Position numbers and translations under genes: made by a program. From Caryophanales bacterium (GTDB lineage: Bacteria; Bacillota; Bacilli; Bacillales; Amphibacillaceae), in assembly GCA_026168805.1 (NCBI GenBank), contig JAPFDS010000017.1, forward strand, positions 62,001-126,000: DNA of 64,000 nucleotides, in the 5' to 3' direction. The notes under the pieces are model-generated. The model did not search any database. It was given only the letters and a program-made list of their open reading frames with translations, and was not told where the DNA came from. Each line of letters starts with the position of its first letter. The first letter of the stretch is position 1. Of the stretch, positions 18,386-27,270 are shown one piece after another.

Positions 18386-19219
18386 TTAAAAGTATATCGT
18401 GTAGCCTGTAAGATCTTGTACGATGTATTCTCCGTCTTTTCTTTGGACCAAAAATCCTTTATCCAGTAACTTCCTAACAGTTTGCAAACGGTTTTTTGCC
18501 GACATTTCGATTGTGAAAGAGCGAATCCCAATTCCATTCTTTATACATGTGCTTCTTTCACTCCAAGTATTCAATGCAAGGTGATTATGATATTTATTCG
18601 TTGAGAGAAAGATTGATTCTTCATCATATGCATTGACAACTTCGTAAGGAAATATTTTCGTATAAAACTCGGTAGAAGACTCTATATTTTCTACCGCTAC
18701 ATGCACATGTCCAATAATAGTGTTTTTAGGAATGCCATTCCAACTTTCGCTTGTTTCTCGCATTAATTCATGGGAATCTAATGGAATAAGATCCATCGCA
18801 ACAAATCGCTCGTCCCACATCCATTCTGAGGGATTACGATCAACATATAACTCAACTACGTTCCCGTCTGGGTCTGACAAGTAAATAGATTCACATGTTA
18901 AATGATCAGCTGCCCCTACAAATAACTGCTCGTTTTTATGGGCATATATGTAAATTGCAGCAAGATATTTACGTGCTGGTAGTAAAAATGCAAGGTGATA
19001 GTTTTCAGATGTTTCATCTTTCGCTTGTCTTCCATGTTTGACTTCACGTAATGTGAGAATGGGTTCTTCTTTATCTGCTGTTAACAATACTCGATTGTTC
19101 GTTTTTTCTAAAATATGAAGTCCTATAATTTCTTGATAAAAGCCAAGCGCTTGACTCATATTTGAAACATTTAATGAAACATGTGATATGTATGCTGCTG
19201 GTAGTGCATGATAATTCAT
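18386..19219 (-). CDS. VOC-superfamily protein, CatE-like
   Basis: Two tandem glyoxalase/dioxygenase (VOC) modules, 277 residues. Putative metal ligands lie in ISHVSLNV (His at about 12-14), YLSDPDGNVVELY of module 1, and IGHVHVAVENIESS of module 2. The arrangement matches B. subtilis CatE, a catechol 2,3-dioxygenase, but no catechol genes are nearby, so the substrate is unknown. It could be another extradiol-type dioxygenase or a binding protein. The Shine-Dalgarno site AGGAGGTAG is clear. Confidence 0.75.
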   Translation of the reverse strand: MNYHALPAAYISHVSLNVSNMSQALGFYQEIIGLHILEKTNNRVLLTADKEEPILTLREVKHGRQAKDETSENYHLAFLLPARKYLAAIYIYAHKNEQLFVGAADHLTCESIYLSDPDGNVVELYVDRNPSEWMWDERFVAMDLIPLDSHELMRETSESWNGIPKNTIIGHVHVAVENIESSTEFYTKIFPYEVVNAYDEESIFLSTNKYHNHLALNTWSERSTCIKNGIGIRSFTIEMSAKNRLQTVRKLLDKGFLVQRKDGEYIVQDLTGYTIYF

Positions 19220-19282
19220 CTGAATCTACCTCCTAATACATAGCTTTTCATAACATTCGTTCGCGCAATCACACTTTCAGAC

Positions 19283-19315
19283 AAAAACTAGAGCGTATGA
19301 AGCGCTCTAGTTTTT
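19283..19315 (-). terminator. Terminator downstream of tag
   Basis: A 13-bp perfect stem (19283-19295 with 19303-19315) with a seven-base loop overlaps the last bases of tag; it also suits transcription in the other direction. Confidence 0.75.
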
Positions 19316-19898
19316 ACAGATCGTCCGCCATTTTTTTATACTGCATACAATGGATCGTATGATCAAATACAATTCCTGTCGCTTGCATAAAAGCATAACA
19401 AATGGTTGGACCAACAAATGAAAATCCACGTTTTTTCAAATCTTTACTCCACGCTTTTGAATCCTCAGTCCATGCAGGAACCTCTTCATGTGATTGATAA
19501 TGATGAATGGTTTGTTTTCGTCCGAAAAACTCCCATACATACTGACGGAAACTGCCAAATTCCTCTTGTACACGAATGAAGGCTTTTGCATTTTGAATAA
19601 CAGATGTTACTTTTAATCGATTTCGAATAACATTTGTCGTTGTTAGTATACGCTCAACATCGTCCTGCGTATACTTCGCAACCTTATGCACATCAAAAGA
19701 AGCAAATGCTTTTCGATACTCTTCCCTTCGCTTCAAAATGGTGATCCAACTGAGACCCGCTTGGGCACCTTCAAGTGTCAACATTTCAAATAGATAGGTG
19801 TCTGTGTGGGGAAATCCTTCTGTGAAAAAAGGTCCCCATTCATAATCATGATAATCTTTATATAAAGGATCATCCGTAACCCACGCACAACGTTCCAT
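19314..19898 (-). CDS. tag: DNA-3-methyladenine glycosylase I
   Basis: Base-excision repair glycosylase removing 3-methyladenine, 194 residues. The N-terminal CAWVTDDPLYKDYHDYEWG gives the Cys/His zinc ligands, and the C-terminal FDHTIHC supplies the others; the substrate pocket EMLTLEGAQAGLSWITIL is typical. It begins 2 bases from the end of the preceding sulfurtransferase gene, so the two are probably co-transcribed. Confidence 0.93.
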   Translation of the reverse strand: MERCAWVTDDPLYKDYHDYEWGPFFTEGFPHTDTYLFEMLTLEGAQAGLSWITILKRREEYRKAFASFDVHKVAKYTQDDVERILTTTNVIRNRLKVTSVIQNAKAFIRVQEEFGSFRQYVWEFFGRKQTIHHYQSHEEVPAWTEDSKAWSKDLKKRGFSFVGPTICYAFMQATGIVFDHTIHCMQYKKMADDL

Positions 19899-19900
19899 CT

Positions 19901-20743
19901 CTATTCTACCTTTGTTTCTACTTTATTTTCTTTATAGCTAATCCAATCACTGAAACTCCCTGGGTACAGTTTCACGTTTGTAAATCCAGCTTTTTTCAAA
20001 CCAATAATATTTGGACAAGCGGAAACACCAGACCCACACGAAACAATAATCTCTTCATCTTTATCAAAATCTTTAAAGTGCTCTTGTAATAATGCTTCAT
20101 TTTTCCATGTGCCATCTTCATGTAACACATCTTGCCAGAAGTAATTTTTCGCTCCTGGAATATGACCTGCTTTTGCATACATAGGTTCCACATTACCTAC
20201 ATATCTGTCATGTGCTCGCGAATCAAACAGAACCGCTTCATTTTGCGACACTTTCTCTTTTACTTCTTCCATATGAGAGATCTCTTCCTCGTGAACGTTT
20301 GGTGTAAATGTACGAGGTGTCGGCTCTGTTAACTTATCGGTTGTCTCATATCCTGATTGCTTCCAGCCTTTAATTCCGTCTTCTAATACATAAACTTGCG
20401 TATGCCCCAAATATTTAAAAACCCACCATGCACGAGCTGCAAACATGCCATTGCCTTCATCATATACGACTACAATTGTGTCGTTCCCAACGCCTTTTTC
20501 CCCAACGTTCATGGCAAACTTTTCTGGATCTGGCAAAGGGTGACTTCCACCATGTACTTGTACGTCACCAGATAAATCTTTATTTAAATCTAAATAATGG
20601 GCTCCAACAATATGGTCTTTTTTAAACGTTTTTAAGCCATACGTAGGATCATTTAAATCAAACCGTGTATCAAATATCGCTATATCTATTTGTGAATCGT
20701 TCTTTTTTTCATAAACCCAATCTGCTGTAACTGTAATGAACAT
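19901..20743 (-). CDS. Sulfurtransferase (two-domain rhodanese / 3-mercaptopyruvate type)
   Basis: Two rhodanese domains, 280 residues. The first is catalytically inactive (VVYDEGNGMFAARAWW, no cysteine). The second has the active loop CGSGVSAC, whose Cys-Gly-Ser-Gly pattern resembles 3-mercaptopyruvate sulfurtransferases more than thiosulfate ones (CRxGx[R/T]). The start at 20743 is chosen for GGAGGG six bases upstream. It is co-directional with tag. Confidence 0.85.
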   Translation of the reverse strand: MFITVTADWVYEKKNDSQIDIAIFDTRFDLNDPTYGLKTFKKDHIVGAHYLDLNKDLSGDVQVHGGSHPLPDPEKFAMNVGEKGVGNDTIVVVYDEGNGMFAARAWWVFKYLGHTQVYVLEDGIKGWKQSGYETTDKLTEPTPRTFTPNVHEEEISHMEEVKEKVSQNEAVLFDSRAHDRYVGNVEPMYAKAGHIPGAKNYFWQDVLHEDGTWKNEALLQEHFKDFDKDEEIIVSCGSGVSACPNIIGLKKAGFTNVKLYPGSFSDWISYKENKVETKVE

Positions 20744-20917
20744 AGAATCCCTCCATAAGGATATTGTATCTCTTATCGTAACCGATAAGAGATACAATAG
20801 ACAATATTTTAATACAATATGCGTATCTGTTTTTATCTAAACATGCTATACTTTAATGAATTTCATAATACTATTGTACGCTATTTTAGTACAACATTTT
20901 TTAATCGAGGTGAAAGT

Positions 20918-21952
20918 ATGTTTAACAATAAAATCCTCACACTCTATTCATATGCATTTCTATCTTGCCTACTCGTTTTAGTCGCGTGTGATGATACAAA
21001 CAGAGCTCCTGATTTAACTGAGGATGAATCAGTAACGACGAATGAGTCCCAAGAACAAGTGGTAGAGGATCCAACACTTCCTGAATCTGTCTTACAAAAG
21101 TGGGATCAAGGAGAAGACGTTGAAAATGTACAGCAAATACTAAACAAATTATCTTATAAAGTAGAATCATTAGGAACGTTCGATGAATACACGACATGGG
21201 CGATCACTGACATACAGCTCCAAGCTGAAAATATCGTCCCAACTGGAATATATAATGAGGAAACAAGAAAGTTTATGGAGACATTATTGGATGAGGAAAA
21301 TTCAATCACACCCGAAGAAGGTCTAGCCTTACCGAGTGATGCGTATTTGTACGAGCACGACTCAGAGACCGTTGAGAACCCTTATGACGTTCTAGCTCTT
21401 GTTAATAAAGAACATGCCCTTCCAGGAGACTATACGCCTGAGGATCTTGTTATTCCGAACGTACGTTATCCTTTTACAGACGATTTACCAAAAAAACAGC
21501 TTCGTAAAATAGCAGCGGACGCATTAGAAGAATTATTTGCAGCGTCAGATGAAGCTGGATTGGAATTGTACGCTCAATCAGGCTATCGATCATATGATCG
21601 ACAAGAGAGCATTTTTACTTCTAATGTAGAACAACATGGGGAAGAGGAAGCAAATAACTTTAGTGCTCGTCCTGGTCAAAGTGAGCATCAAAGTGGTCTC
21701 ACAATGGATGTTACGAGCCCCTCCGTCGAGTTTCAATTAAATATTTCTTTTGGAGAAACACCTGAAGGTACATGGCTTACCGACCATGCACACGAACACG
21801 GATTCATTGTTCGCTATCCGGAAGATAAAGAAGACATTACACAATACCAATATGAACCGTGGCATCTCCGATATGTAGGAGTAAAAGTAGCGACTGAAAT
21901 ATATGAAGAGCAATTAACATTTGAAGAATACATGGAGCAAAAATCGAATTAA
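20918..21952 (+). CDS. VanY-type D,D-carboxypeptidase lipoprotein with peptidoglycan-binding domain
   Basis: Cell-surface enzyme trimming D-Ala from peptidoglycan stem peptides, 344 residues. It has a signal peptide with lipobox LVACD, an acidic linker, a peptidoglycan-binding-1-like helical module (residues about 60-110, VQQILNKLSYKVESLG), then the VanY/LdcB metallopeptidase. Zinc-site motifs are SGYRSYDRQ, SEHQSGLTMD and EPWHLRYVG. The start at 20918 follows GAGGTG by six bases; the frame is open to 20819 without a site. Confidence 0.88.
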   Translation: MFNNKILTLYSYAFLSCLLVLVACDDTNRAPDLTEDESVTTNESQEQVVEDPTLPESVLQKWDQGEDVENVQQILNKLSYKVESLGTFDEYTTWAITDIQLQAENIVPTGIYNEETRKFMETLLDEENSITPEEGLALPSDAYLYEHDSETVENPYDVLALVNKEHALPGDYTPEDLVIPNVRYPFTDDLPKKQLRKIAADALEELFAASDEAGLELYAQSGYRSYDRQESIFTSNVEQHGEEEANNFSARPGQSEHQSGLTMDVTSPSVEFQLNISFGETPEGTWLTDHAHEHGFIVRYPEDKEDITQYQYEPWHLRYVGVKVATEIYEEQLTFEEYMEQKSN

Positions 21953-21956
21953 ATGA

Positions 21957-22071
21957 ATGAATTTCATAACTACCAAAATCAGCTATGTCAATACAACCAG
22001 TAGTTTCGAAAGGTTCAACGAAACTAAAGGTTGAAGTGGCTTAGCGTAAAATATGTATTATGGAATTCATT
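21957..22071. repeat. Palindromic intergenic repeat, family A, copy 1
   Basis: About 115 bp with inverted ends (AATGAATTTCATAA at 21957-21970; TTATGGAATTCATT at 22058-22071) and a shared centre (GTAGTTTCGAA...TTCAACG). It is similar along its length to the 117-bp element inside the ilv operon at 54614-54730. No coding content is visible. Confidence 0.75.
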
Positions 22072-22082
22072 AAAATGCATGT

Positions 22083-22114
22083 AAAAAAACGCCCGTATTC
22101 GCGGGCGTTTTTTT
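22083..22114. terminator. Bidirectional terminator between vanY-like gene and opuAB
   Basis: A 13-bp stem (22083-22095/22102-22114) with a GC-rich core and A/T runs at both ends. It ends opuAB on the minus strand and the carboxypeptidase gene on the plus strand. Confidence 0.9.
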
Positions 22115-22121
22115 CATATGA

Positions 22122-22958
22122 TTAAGATGTTTTCTTTGTAGCACCTTGCGTAATTCGATCAAGGATCATCGCTAAAATAACAAGTGCTAAACCACTTTCA
22201 AACCCAACACCAACTTTAACTTGTGTTACCGCACGATAAACGATTGTACCAAGTCCTGGTGCACCTACTAATGAGGCGATAACAACCATTGATAGAGATA
22301 ACATGATTGTTTGGTTAATACCTGCCATAATATTTGGCATTGCTAATGGTACTTGAACTTTTCTTAGTCTTTGCCATGTCGTTGCTCCATATGCATTTGA
22401 TGCTTCAATTAACTCTTCATCCACTTGTCTAATTCCTAAGTTCGTCATACGAACTGCTGGTGGCATCGAGAATATAATTGTAGCAATAATCCCTGGAACG
22501 ACACTAATACCAAAGAATATAACAGAAGGTATTAAGTAAACAAACGCTGGCATTGTCTGCATGAAATCCAGTATAGGTGATATAATTGTTTGTGCCGTTT
22601 GGTTTTGAGACATCCACACACCAATTGGAATGGCTATAATAATCGCGATTAGAACGGAAACTAAAATAAGTGTTAGTGTAGTAATCGTATCATCCCAATA
22701 ACCGAGGTTATTTATAATGCCTAGTCCAATTAATGTAAATATTCCAAGTTTCCATCCAGAAATCCACCACGCAAGCGCAGCAATGATAACTATCAATATA
22801 AATGGTGATCCAATTGATAAAAGATCGATTACATGATCGGTTAGCCATTTGAGGCTTGAAGAAACTCCGTCAAAAAACGGTCGTAGATTCTCTTTTAGAA
22901 AATCAACCCCCCAGACGATCCATTCATCTAATGGCATTTTAGGAAATAATCTATCCAT
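22122..22958 (-). CDS. opuAB: Glycine betaine/proline ABC transporter permease
   Basis: Membrane subunit of an OpuA-type compatible-solute importer, 278 residues with about six helices. The EAA-like loop is ASNAYGATTWQRLRKVQVPLAMPNIMAGINQ. The start at 22958 overlaps the opuAA stop (TGATG), showing translational coupling; a TTG one codon upstream is less likely. Last of the opuAA-opuAB pair, it ends at a strong terminator. Confidence 0.92.
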   Translation of the reverse strand: MDRLFPKMPLDEWIVWGVDFLKENLRPFFDGVSSSLKWLTDHVIDLLSIGSPFILIVIIAALAWWISGWKLGIFTLIGLGIINNLGYWDDTITTLTLILVSVLIAIIIAIPIGVWMSQNQTAQTIISPILDFMQTMPAFVYLIPSVIFFGISVVPGIIATIIFSMPPAVRMTNLGIRQVDEELIEASNAYGATTWQRLRKVQVPLAMPNIMAGINQTIMLSLSMVVIASLVGAPGLGTIVYRAVTQVKVGVGFESGLALVILAMILDRITQGATKKTS

Positions 22959-24166
22959 CAATTTTCTTCACCACCATTTCCATTAAGAACTCCATCATCG
23001 CCTGAAAGTGCTGCAATCACTGCACCACGAACGACGATTCCTAGGAGACGATCATCTTCGCCAATGACTGCAAGTGGGATACCTGATTCATTCATCGGTT
23101 CAAATAATTCATCAAGCAATGTGTCTGCCGTAATTACGCCAGGAACTTCTTGTAAAATATCTTGTAGAGACTTCTCTTGTTTCGATGCTTCATTTGCATC
23201 GTCAGCTGTTACATAGCCAAGAAGCTTTTGACCTTTTCCTGTAACATAAACCGTTGAGACACCGTTTCTTCTCATTTCGCGCAGCGCCACATTTGGACCA
23301 CGATCAATGTGAACTGTTTCTGGACGTTTCATAATATGTCCTGCCGTTAATACTTTTGAGAGGTTAACGTCTTCTACAAATCGTCTCACGTAATCATCAG
23401 CTGGTTGCATCAAAATTTCTTCTGCTGTTCCAACTTGCACGATTGAACCGTCTTTCATTAATGCAATACGATCCCCTATTTTTAACGCTTCATCTAAATC
23501 GTGGGTGATGAAAACAATCGTTTTGTTCACATCTTCTTGAAGTTCCATTAATTCATTTTGCATGTCTTTTCGAATGAGTGGATCTAAAGCACTGAAAGCT
23601 TCATCCATCAATAAGATATCAGGATCATTCGCAAGTGCTCTAGCTAAACCAACGCGCTGCTGCATTCCACCAGAGAGTTCATGAGGATATTTCGTAAGAT
23701 AACCACCAAGGCCAACTAATTCTAAAGACTCCTGGGCTTTTTCCTGTCGTTCTTGTTTATCAATTCCTTGAATCTCCAAACCGAATTCTGCATTTTCCAT
23801 AATAGTCTTGTGCGGTAGAAGCGCAAAGTTTTGGAACACCATACTCATTTTTTTACGCCGTAATTCTCGTAAGTTTTCTTTAGACATATCAGCAACGTTT
23901 TCACTTCCTACCCAAACGTCACCTGCTGTTGGTTCAATAATCCGATTCAGTAAACGGACAAGTGTTGATTTTCCACTTCCAGACAATCCCATGATAACAA
24001 ATACTTCACCAGCATAGACCTCAAATGAAGCTTGGTTTACCCCGACTGTCATACCTGTCTCTTCAAGGATCTCATCTTTTGTTTTTCCTTCATCAAGCAA
24101 TTCTACTGCCTGGCTTGGTCGCCTGCCAAATACTTTTGTTAATTTGTCTACTTTAATTTCGGGCAT
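22958..24166 (-). CDS. opuAA: Glycine betaine/proline ABC transporter ATPase with CBS domains
   Basis: ATPase of the OpuA importer, 402 residues. Walker A GLSGSGKS is at about 60-67, the signature LSGGMQQR follows, and Walker B is LLMDEAFSALDP. The N-terminal insertion (LLDEGKTKDEILEETG) and the C-terminal CBS pair (from about 280) are typical of OpuAA/ProV; in OpuA of lactic acid bacteria CBS domains sense ionic strength. ATG 24166 is chosen over the ATG three codons earlier on spacing to GAGGTG. Confidence 0.93.
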   Translation of the reverse strand: MPEIKVDKLTKVFGRRPSQAVELLDEGKTKDEILEETGMTVGVNQASFEVYAGEVFVIMGLSGSGKSTLVRLLNRIIEPTAGDVWVGSENVADMSKENLRELRRKKMSMVFQNFALLPHKTIMENAEFGLEIQGIDKQERQEKAQESLELVGLGGYLTKYPHELSGGMQQRVGLARALANDPDILLMDEAFSALDPLIRKDMQNELMELQEDVNKTIVFITHDLDEALKIGDRIALMKDGSIVQVGTAEEILMQPADDYVRRFVEDVNLSKVLTAGHIMKRPETVHIDRGPNVALREMRRNGVSTVYVTGKGQKLLGYVTADDANEASKQEKSLQDILQEVPGVITADTLLDELFEPMNESGIPLAVIGEDDRLLGIVVRGAVIAALSGDDGVLNGNGGEEN

Positions 24167-24256
24167 ACACTTCACCTCTATGTTCTAGTTTTTTCCCGTG
24201 AGACCAACGTTTACACTAACGATGGTCAAAATTACGTACCTATAAATTAAAAGAAG

Positions 24257-24310
24257 AAACCCCTCATTAACCGTTTAATAAGCTATTTAACAGATAATGA
24301 GGAGTTTTTT
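24257..24310 (-). terminator. Terminator between opuAC and opuAA
   Basis: The 13-position stem (24257-24269 with 24295-24307, one G-U on the minus strand) is followed on that strand by TTCTTCTTTT. It lies after opuAC and before opuAA, so it would make the binding protein more abundant than the transporter core. Confidence 0.75.
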
Positions 24311-24342
24311 AAACATATTCGTATTCTAAGAAAGCTTTTAGC

Positions 24343-25317
24343 TTACTTAACGCCTTCTGTCCATTCTTCTAAAAGATCTGGATTGTCATCTAAGAACTGT
24401 TGTGCTACTTCTTCAACGTCTTGTCCTTCATCGTGAACTAGTGGCATGAGCTCTTCAACCATTTCATATGTTTCTTCATATTGTTGTAATACACGGTATG
24501 CTGCTGGTGCATCTTCTTCTAAACCTTTTCTAGCAACTGTGTAGATTTGGTCCCCTTCACCACCGAAGATTTCTTGAGGGTCTTCTAACATTTTCAAGTC
24601 TTCAACCCCGAAAATCCAGTGTGGTTTCCATAATGGAACGATAATTGGCTCTTCGTTTGCAATTGCTTCTTGCAATTCTGCTAACATAGCCGCTTCAGAA
24701 CTTACTGTAAGTTCCCAATCATCTAAGCCATACTCTTCAATTGCTGTTTCTGTATTTTGCATAATCCCAGCGCCTGGGTCAATACCTATAATTTTCCAAT
24801 CAACACTTTCACCTAGTTCTTCATTATCAATTAAATCTTCTATAGAGTTAACATCTTCCATATAACTCGGAACTGTAAGTGCAAGTGGTGCTTTATCTAG
24901 AACTTCATTCACTTTTTCTAAATCATCACCATACTCATCCCAATAACTTTGGTGAGTAGCTGGTAACCATGCTGACGTGTGGAAATCAGAATCTCCATCT
25001 GCAACACTTGTAAACATTGGTCCTGCTTCTACTTGGCTAACTTCAACATTATACCCTACATCTTCAAGAACTGCTGCTAAAACATGCGTAGAGATTTCTT
25101 CTCTAGCCCATGCAACATAAGGCATTTTCAAGTCTTCTTGACCAAGTTCGAGACCACTTTCATCTGAACCTTCATCTGTTTCATTTGTTTCTGCATCTGT
25201 TCCTTCATCTGTTTCTGCTTCCTCTTCATCGCTATCTCCACAAGCAACTAATACCGTTGCTAAGAGTAATGCACTTAATAAAGCTAAAATACGTAATTTA
25301 CTTGATTTAAAAATAAT
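24343..25317 (-). CDS. opuAC: Glycine betaine-binding lipoprotein with AUU start codon
   Basis: Substrate-binding lipoprotein of the OpuA importer, 324 residues counting from ATT at 25317-25315. The frame upstream of the first ATG (25131) encodes a proper signal peptide with lipobox LVACG and an acidic Glu/Asp/Thr linker, but no ATG, GTG or TTG starts it; an in-frame TGA (25323-25321) blocks any earlier start. AAGGAG (25329-25324) is six bases from the first ATT and nine from the second. The mature part carries YVAWAREE and HTSAWLPATHQSYW, with Trp residues typical of betaine cages. It is first in the opuAC / terminator / opuAA-opuAB order; most OpuA operons put it last. Confidence 0.85.
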   Translation of the reverse strand: MIFKSSKLRILALLSALLLATVLVACGDSDEEEAETDEGTDAETNETDEGSDESGLELGQEDLKMPYVAWAREEISTHVLAAVLEDVGYNVEVSQVEAGPMFTSVADGDSDFHTSAWLPATHQSYWDEYGDDLEKVNEVLDKAPLALTVPSYMEDVNSIEDLIDNEELGESVDWKIIGIDPGAGIMQNTETAIEEYGLDDWELTVSSEAAMLAELQEAIANEEPIIVPLWKPHWIFGVEDLKMLEDPQEIFGGEGDQIYTVARKGLEEDAPAAYRVLQQYEETYEMVEELMPLVHDEGQDVEEVAQQFLDDNPDLLEEWTEGVK

Positions 25318-25329
25318 CCTTCACTCCTT

Positions 25330-25759
25330 CTTTTCTTCTACACTTCATTTATAGTTGAAAAGTAATTTTTTAGTGTCAGTCATGATTTCCATCTTCAATA
25401 AAGAAAGGTCTTACTTGTTCCCCCTTTTACATATGCAATGATGTTATATGTTTTTTTGTAAATAATCACGACTACATACAATAACATTACGCTTGTTTTA
25501 CAAATAACTCAATCTGCAAAAAATATTATTTATAGTTAAATAGCATCAAATTAAAGCACCTATATATAAAAACAGGTTATATGTGGCTTATTTCTATGGT
25601 ATTGAATGTTTTACTGGTGTCTTTCTCTAAATATGAGCTGAATTTTGTTTATAAGTTGTCTTATAGAATTTGTTTATCCAACAATTTTATGCTCTATATC
25701 TCTTTTATAGAGTTTATATTACAAACATGTAACAAAAGCCATAAAAATAAGAGACCAAA
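25330..25759. other. AT-rich intergenic region upstream of opuAC
   Basis: About 430 bases, very AT-rich, holding the presumed opuAC promoter. I see no convincing coding region; a short hairpin (CTCTATA/TATAGAG around 25690-25710) and a degenerate family A repeat follow. No confident promoter boxes were identified. Confidence 0.5.
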
Positions 25760-25819
25760 CGCTTTAACGGAACTACACACAGCTCGAAATAGCATAAACT
25801 ACGGATGATGAATTTCGCT
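25760..25819. repeat. Degenerate right half of family A repeat
   Basis: The segment with TTTAACGGAACTACA, GAAATAGCATAAA and TGATGAATTTCG follows the right half of the element at 54614-54730 in order and spacing. The left half is not clearly recognisable. Confidence 0.5.
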
Positions 25820-25867
25820 TATGTACGTTCGTTTAAAACATTTTGTCTCAGTTTCGTTCGTATTCCT

Positions 25868-26320
25868 TTAAAATGGCTTTACGATCATGAGGAATATAAT
25901 AATTAAGAAGATTATATTTAAGATTCGTTCACATAAAAATAACCGTTTCGCATATGTTTCATAAGTAGTTGGAATGTCCTCACCTTTATGTTCAGCTAAT
26001 ATTTGTTTAATTGGAGTGGACAGAGGTTTCAGAACGAGAGGACCTGCTGCAAGAGTAATTAAAAATAAAATCAGACTAAGGATATACCACCATTGAAAAA
26101 ATAAGTTTGGGTTAATAAGCCCCATCCACATGCCTGTTACAAATAAAAAAACTCCTCCTACCATGACAAATATGTGCACTCGATTACGAAGATAATATGC
26201 ATGCCTCAATTCAGTCATCGTGGAAGCTTTTGTAACAATAAATGTCATGATAAATCCTGGCCCTAAGCCAACAATTGCAGCAAATATATGTATGAGCACT
26301 AATATCATATAAAAAGACAT
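25868..26320 (-). CDS. DUF2269-family membrane protein
   Basis: Small integral membrane protein of 150 residues with four hydrophobic helices, resembling DUF2269 proteins: LVLIHIFAAIVGLGPGFIM at the N-terminus, where His lies in helix 1. Function unknown. The gene is single and flanked by repeat elements (family A remnant upstream, family B beyond). Confidence 0.7.
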   Translation of the reverse strand: MSFYMILVLIHIFAAIVGLGPGFIMTFIVTKASTMTELRHAYYLRNRVHIFVMVGGVFLFVTGMWMGLINPNLFFQWWYILSLILFLITLAAGPLVLKPLSTPIKQILAEHKGEDIPTTYETYAKRLFLCERILNIIFLIIIFLMIVKPF

Positions 26321-26340
26321 TGTCTGTCCCCCAAACTCAA

Positions 26341-26358
26341 ATGGATTTCATAATTACC
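26341..26358. repeat. Family A end fragment
   Basis: The end motif GGATTTCATAATTACC, matching the end of family A repeats, lies between the DUF2269 gene and the family B element. It is short and could be coincidence. Confidence 0.3.
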
Positions 26359-26364
26359 TTCAAG

Positions 26365-26599
26365 GCTGGGACAAAAGATTTAAAGTTAACTCACATACGA
26401 ACATTCTAATTTAAAAAAGTGGACTTACCCGCTTCGGAAATATACTTCGCTTTCCAGCGGGCAGCTGATGAGCCTCCTCGTGCTCCGCACTGCGGGGTCT
26501 CATCTAGGCTTTTTCTCCCGCGGGAGTCTACGTATATTTCCTACGCTAAATTAGAGTGTTATTCGTATTTTGGATGATACAACTTTGTTTTGTCCCAGC
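26365..26599. repeat. Palindromic intergenic repeat, family B, copy 1
   Basis: A 235-bp element bounded by perfect 12-bp inverted ends GCTGGGACAAAA / TTTTGTCCCAGC. It holds internal paired arms GGAAATATAC (26436-26445) and GTATATTTCC (26532-26541) and a 12-bp palindrome CTCCCGCGGGAG (26515-26526). An inverted, end-truncated copy lies at 38204-38397. It is more GC-rich than its surroundings and has no coding frame. Confidence 0.85.
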
Positions 26600-26665
26600 T
26601 TCTAATACCTTAATGCTATGTCCGTGCGATTTGTAGTTGTGAATGGCCAAACGAAACCACAGTTT

Positions 26666-27121
26666 TTATTGTTTATCAGCATACAATTGCATCGGGTCTT
26701 CCTGGCCTTCTTCGAGTGGCATATGTTTCATTTGGACAGTACGATCTTCACGCTCTCGTTTCAAATCTGCATATATATCCACGGATGTACCAAGTCCTCC
26801 ATATTCAGCTGTTTCTTCAATCGATGCACAGTAATAGCCTTCCGTAATGCCTGACATGTACATAGAAGTTAAGCACATAGGACAAGGCTCACCACTTGCA
26901 TACATAATATACCCGGATAAGTCATGGGTCTGTAATTCTTTTTGCGCTTTACGGATTGCTACCATTTCTGCATGTCCACTTATATCATATGTTTCATGTA
27001 ACGTATTTACCCCTTCCGCTACAATTTTACCATCTTTCACAAGTACTGCTCCAAACGGCTCTCCACCTTCACGCACGTTTTGTGCAGATAACTCAACTGC
27101 ACGGCGCATAAACTGATCCAT
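26666..27121 (-). CDS. Nucleoside/guanine deaminase family protein
   Basis: Zinc-dependent cytidine-deaminase-fold enzyme of 151 residues. The zinc and catalytic site is HAEMVAIRKA (His ligand and proton-shuttling Glu) with GEPCPMCLTSMY (two Cys ligands). It resembles B. subtilis GuaD guanine deaminase; tRNA adenosine deaminase (TadA) is less likely because of the C-terminal region. The start follows GGAG. It is monocistronic. Confidence 0.8.
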   Translation of the reverse strand: MDQFMRRAVELSAQNVREGGEPFGAVLVKDGKIVAEGVNTLHETYDISGHAEMVAIRKAQKELQTHDLSGYIMYASGEPCPMCLTSMYMSGITEGYYCASIEETAEYGGLGTSVDIYADLKREREDRTVQMKHMPLEEGQEDPMQLYADKQ

Positions 27122-27238
27122 ACATTTCCCACTCCTCTATATATATCATTATCTACTTTCCTTCATACTAATCTATTTCTTGTTCCTTTTCCAAGAATGT
27201 CTAAGGAAAACTACAATTTTGCATGATTGAACAGACAT

Positions 27239-27265
27239 GAAAATTTCATAATTGCTACAATCAGA
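27239..27265. repeat. Family A end fragment
   Basis: AAATTTCATAATTGCTACAA and the following TCAG match the left end of family A repeats. It is a short remnant directly after the PTS-IIC-like gene. Confidence 0.4.
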
Positions 27266-27270
27266 TCCGC

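Noticed and set aside
25581..25808. 75-codon frame in the AT-rich region upstream of opuAC
   Set aside because: No Shine-Dalgarno site, AT-driven composition, and its end overlaps the repeat remnant.
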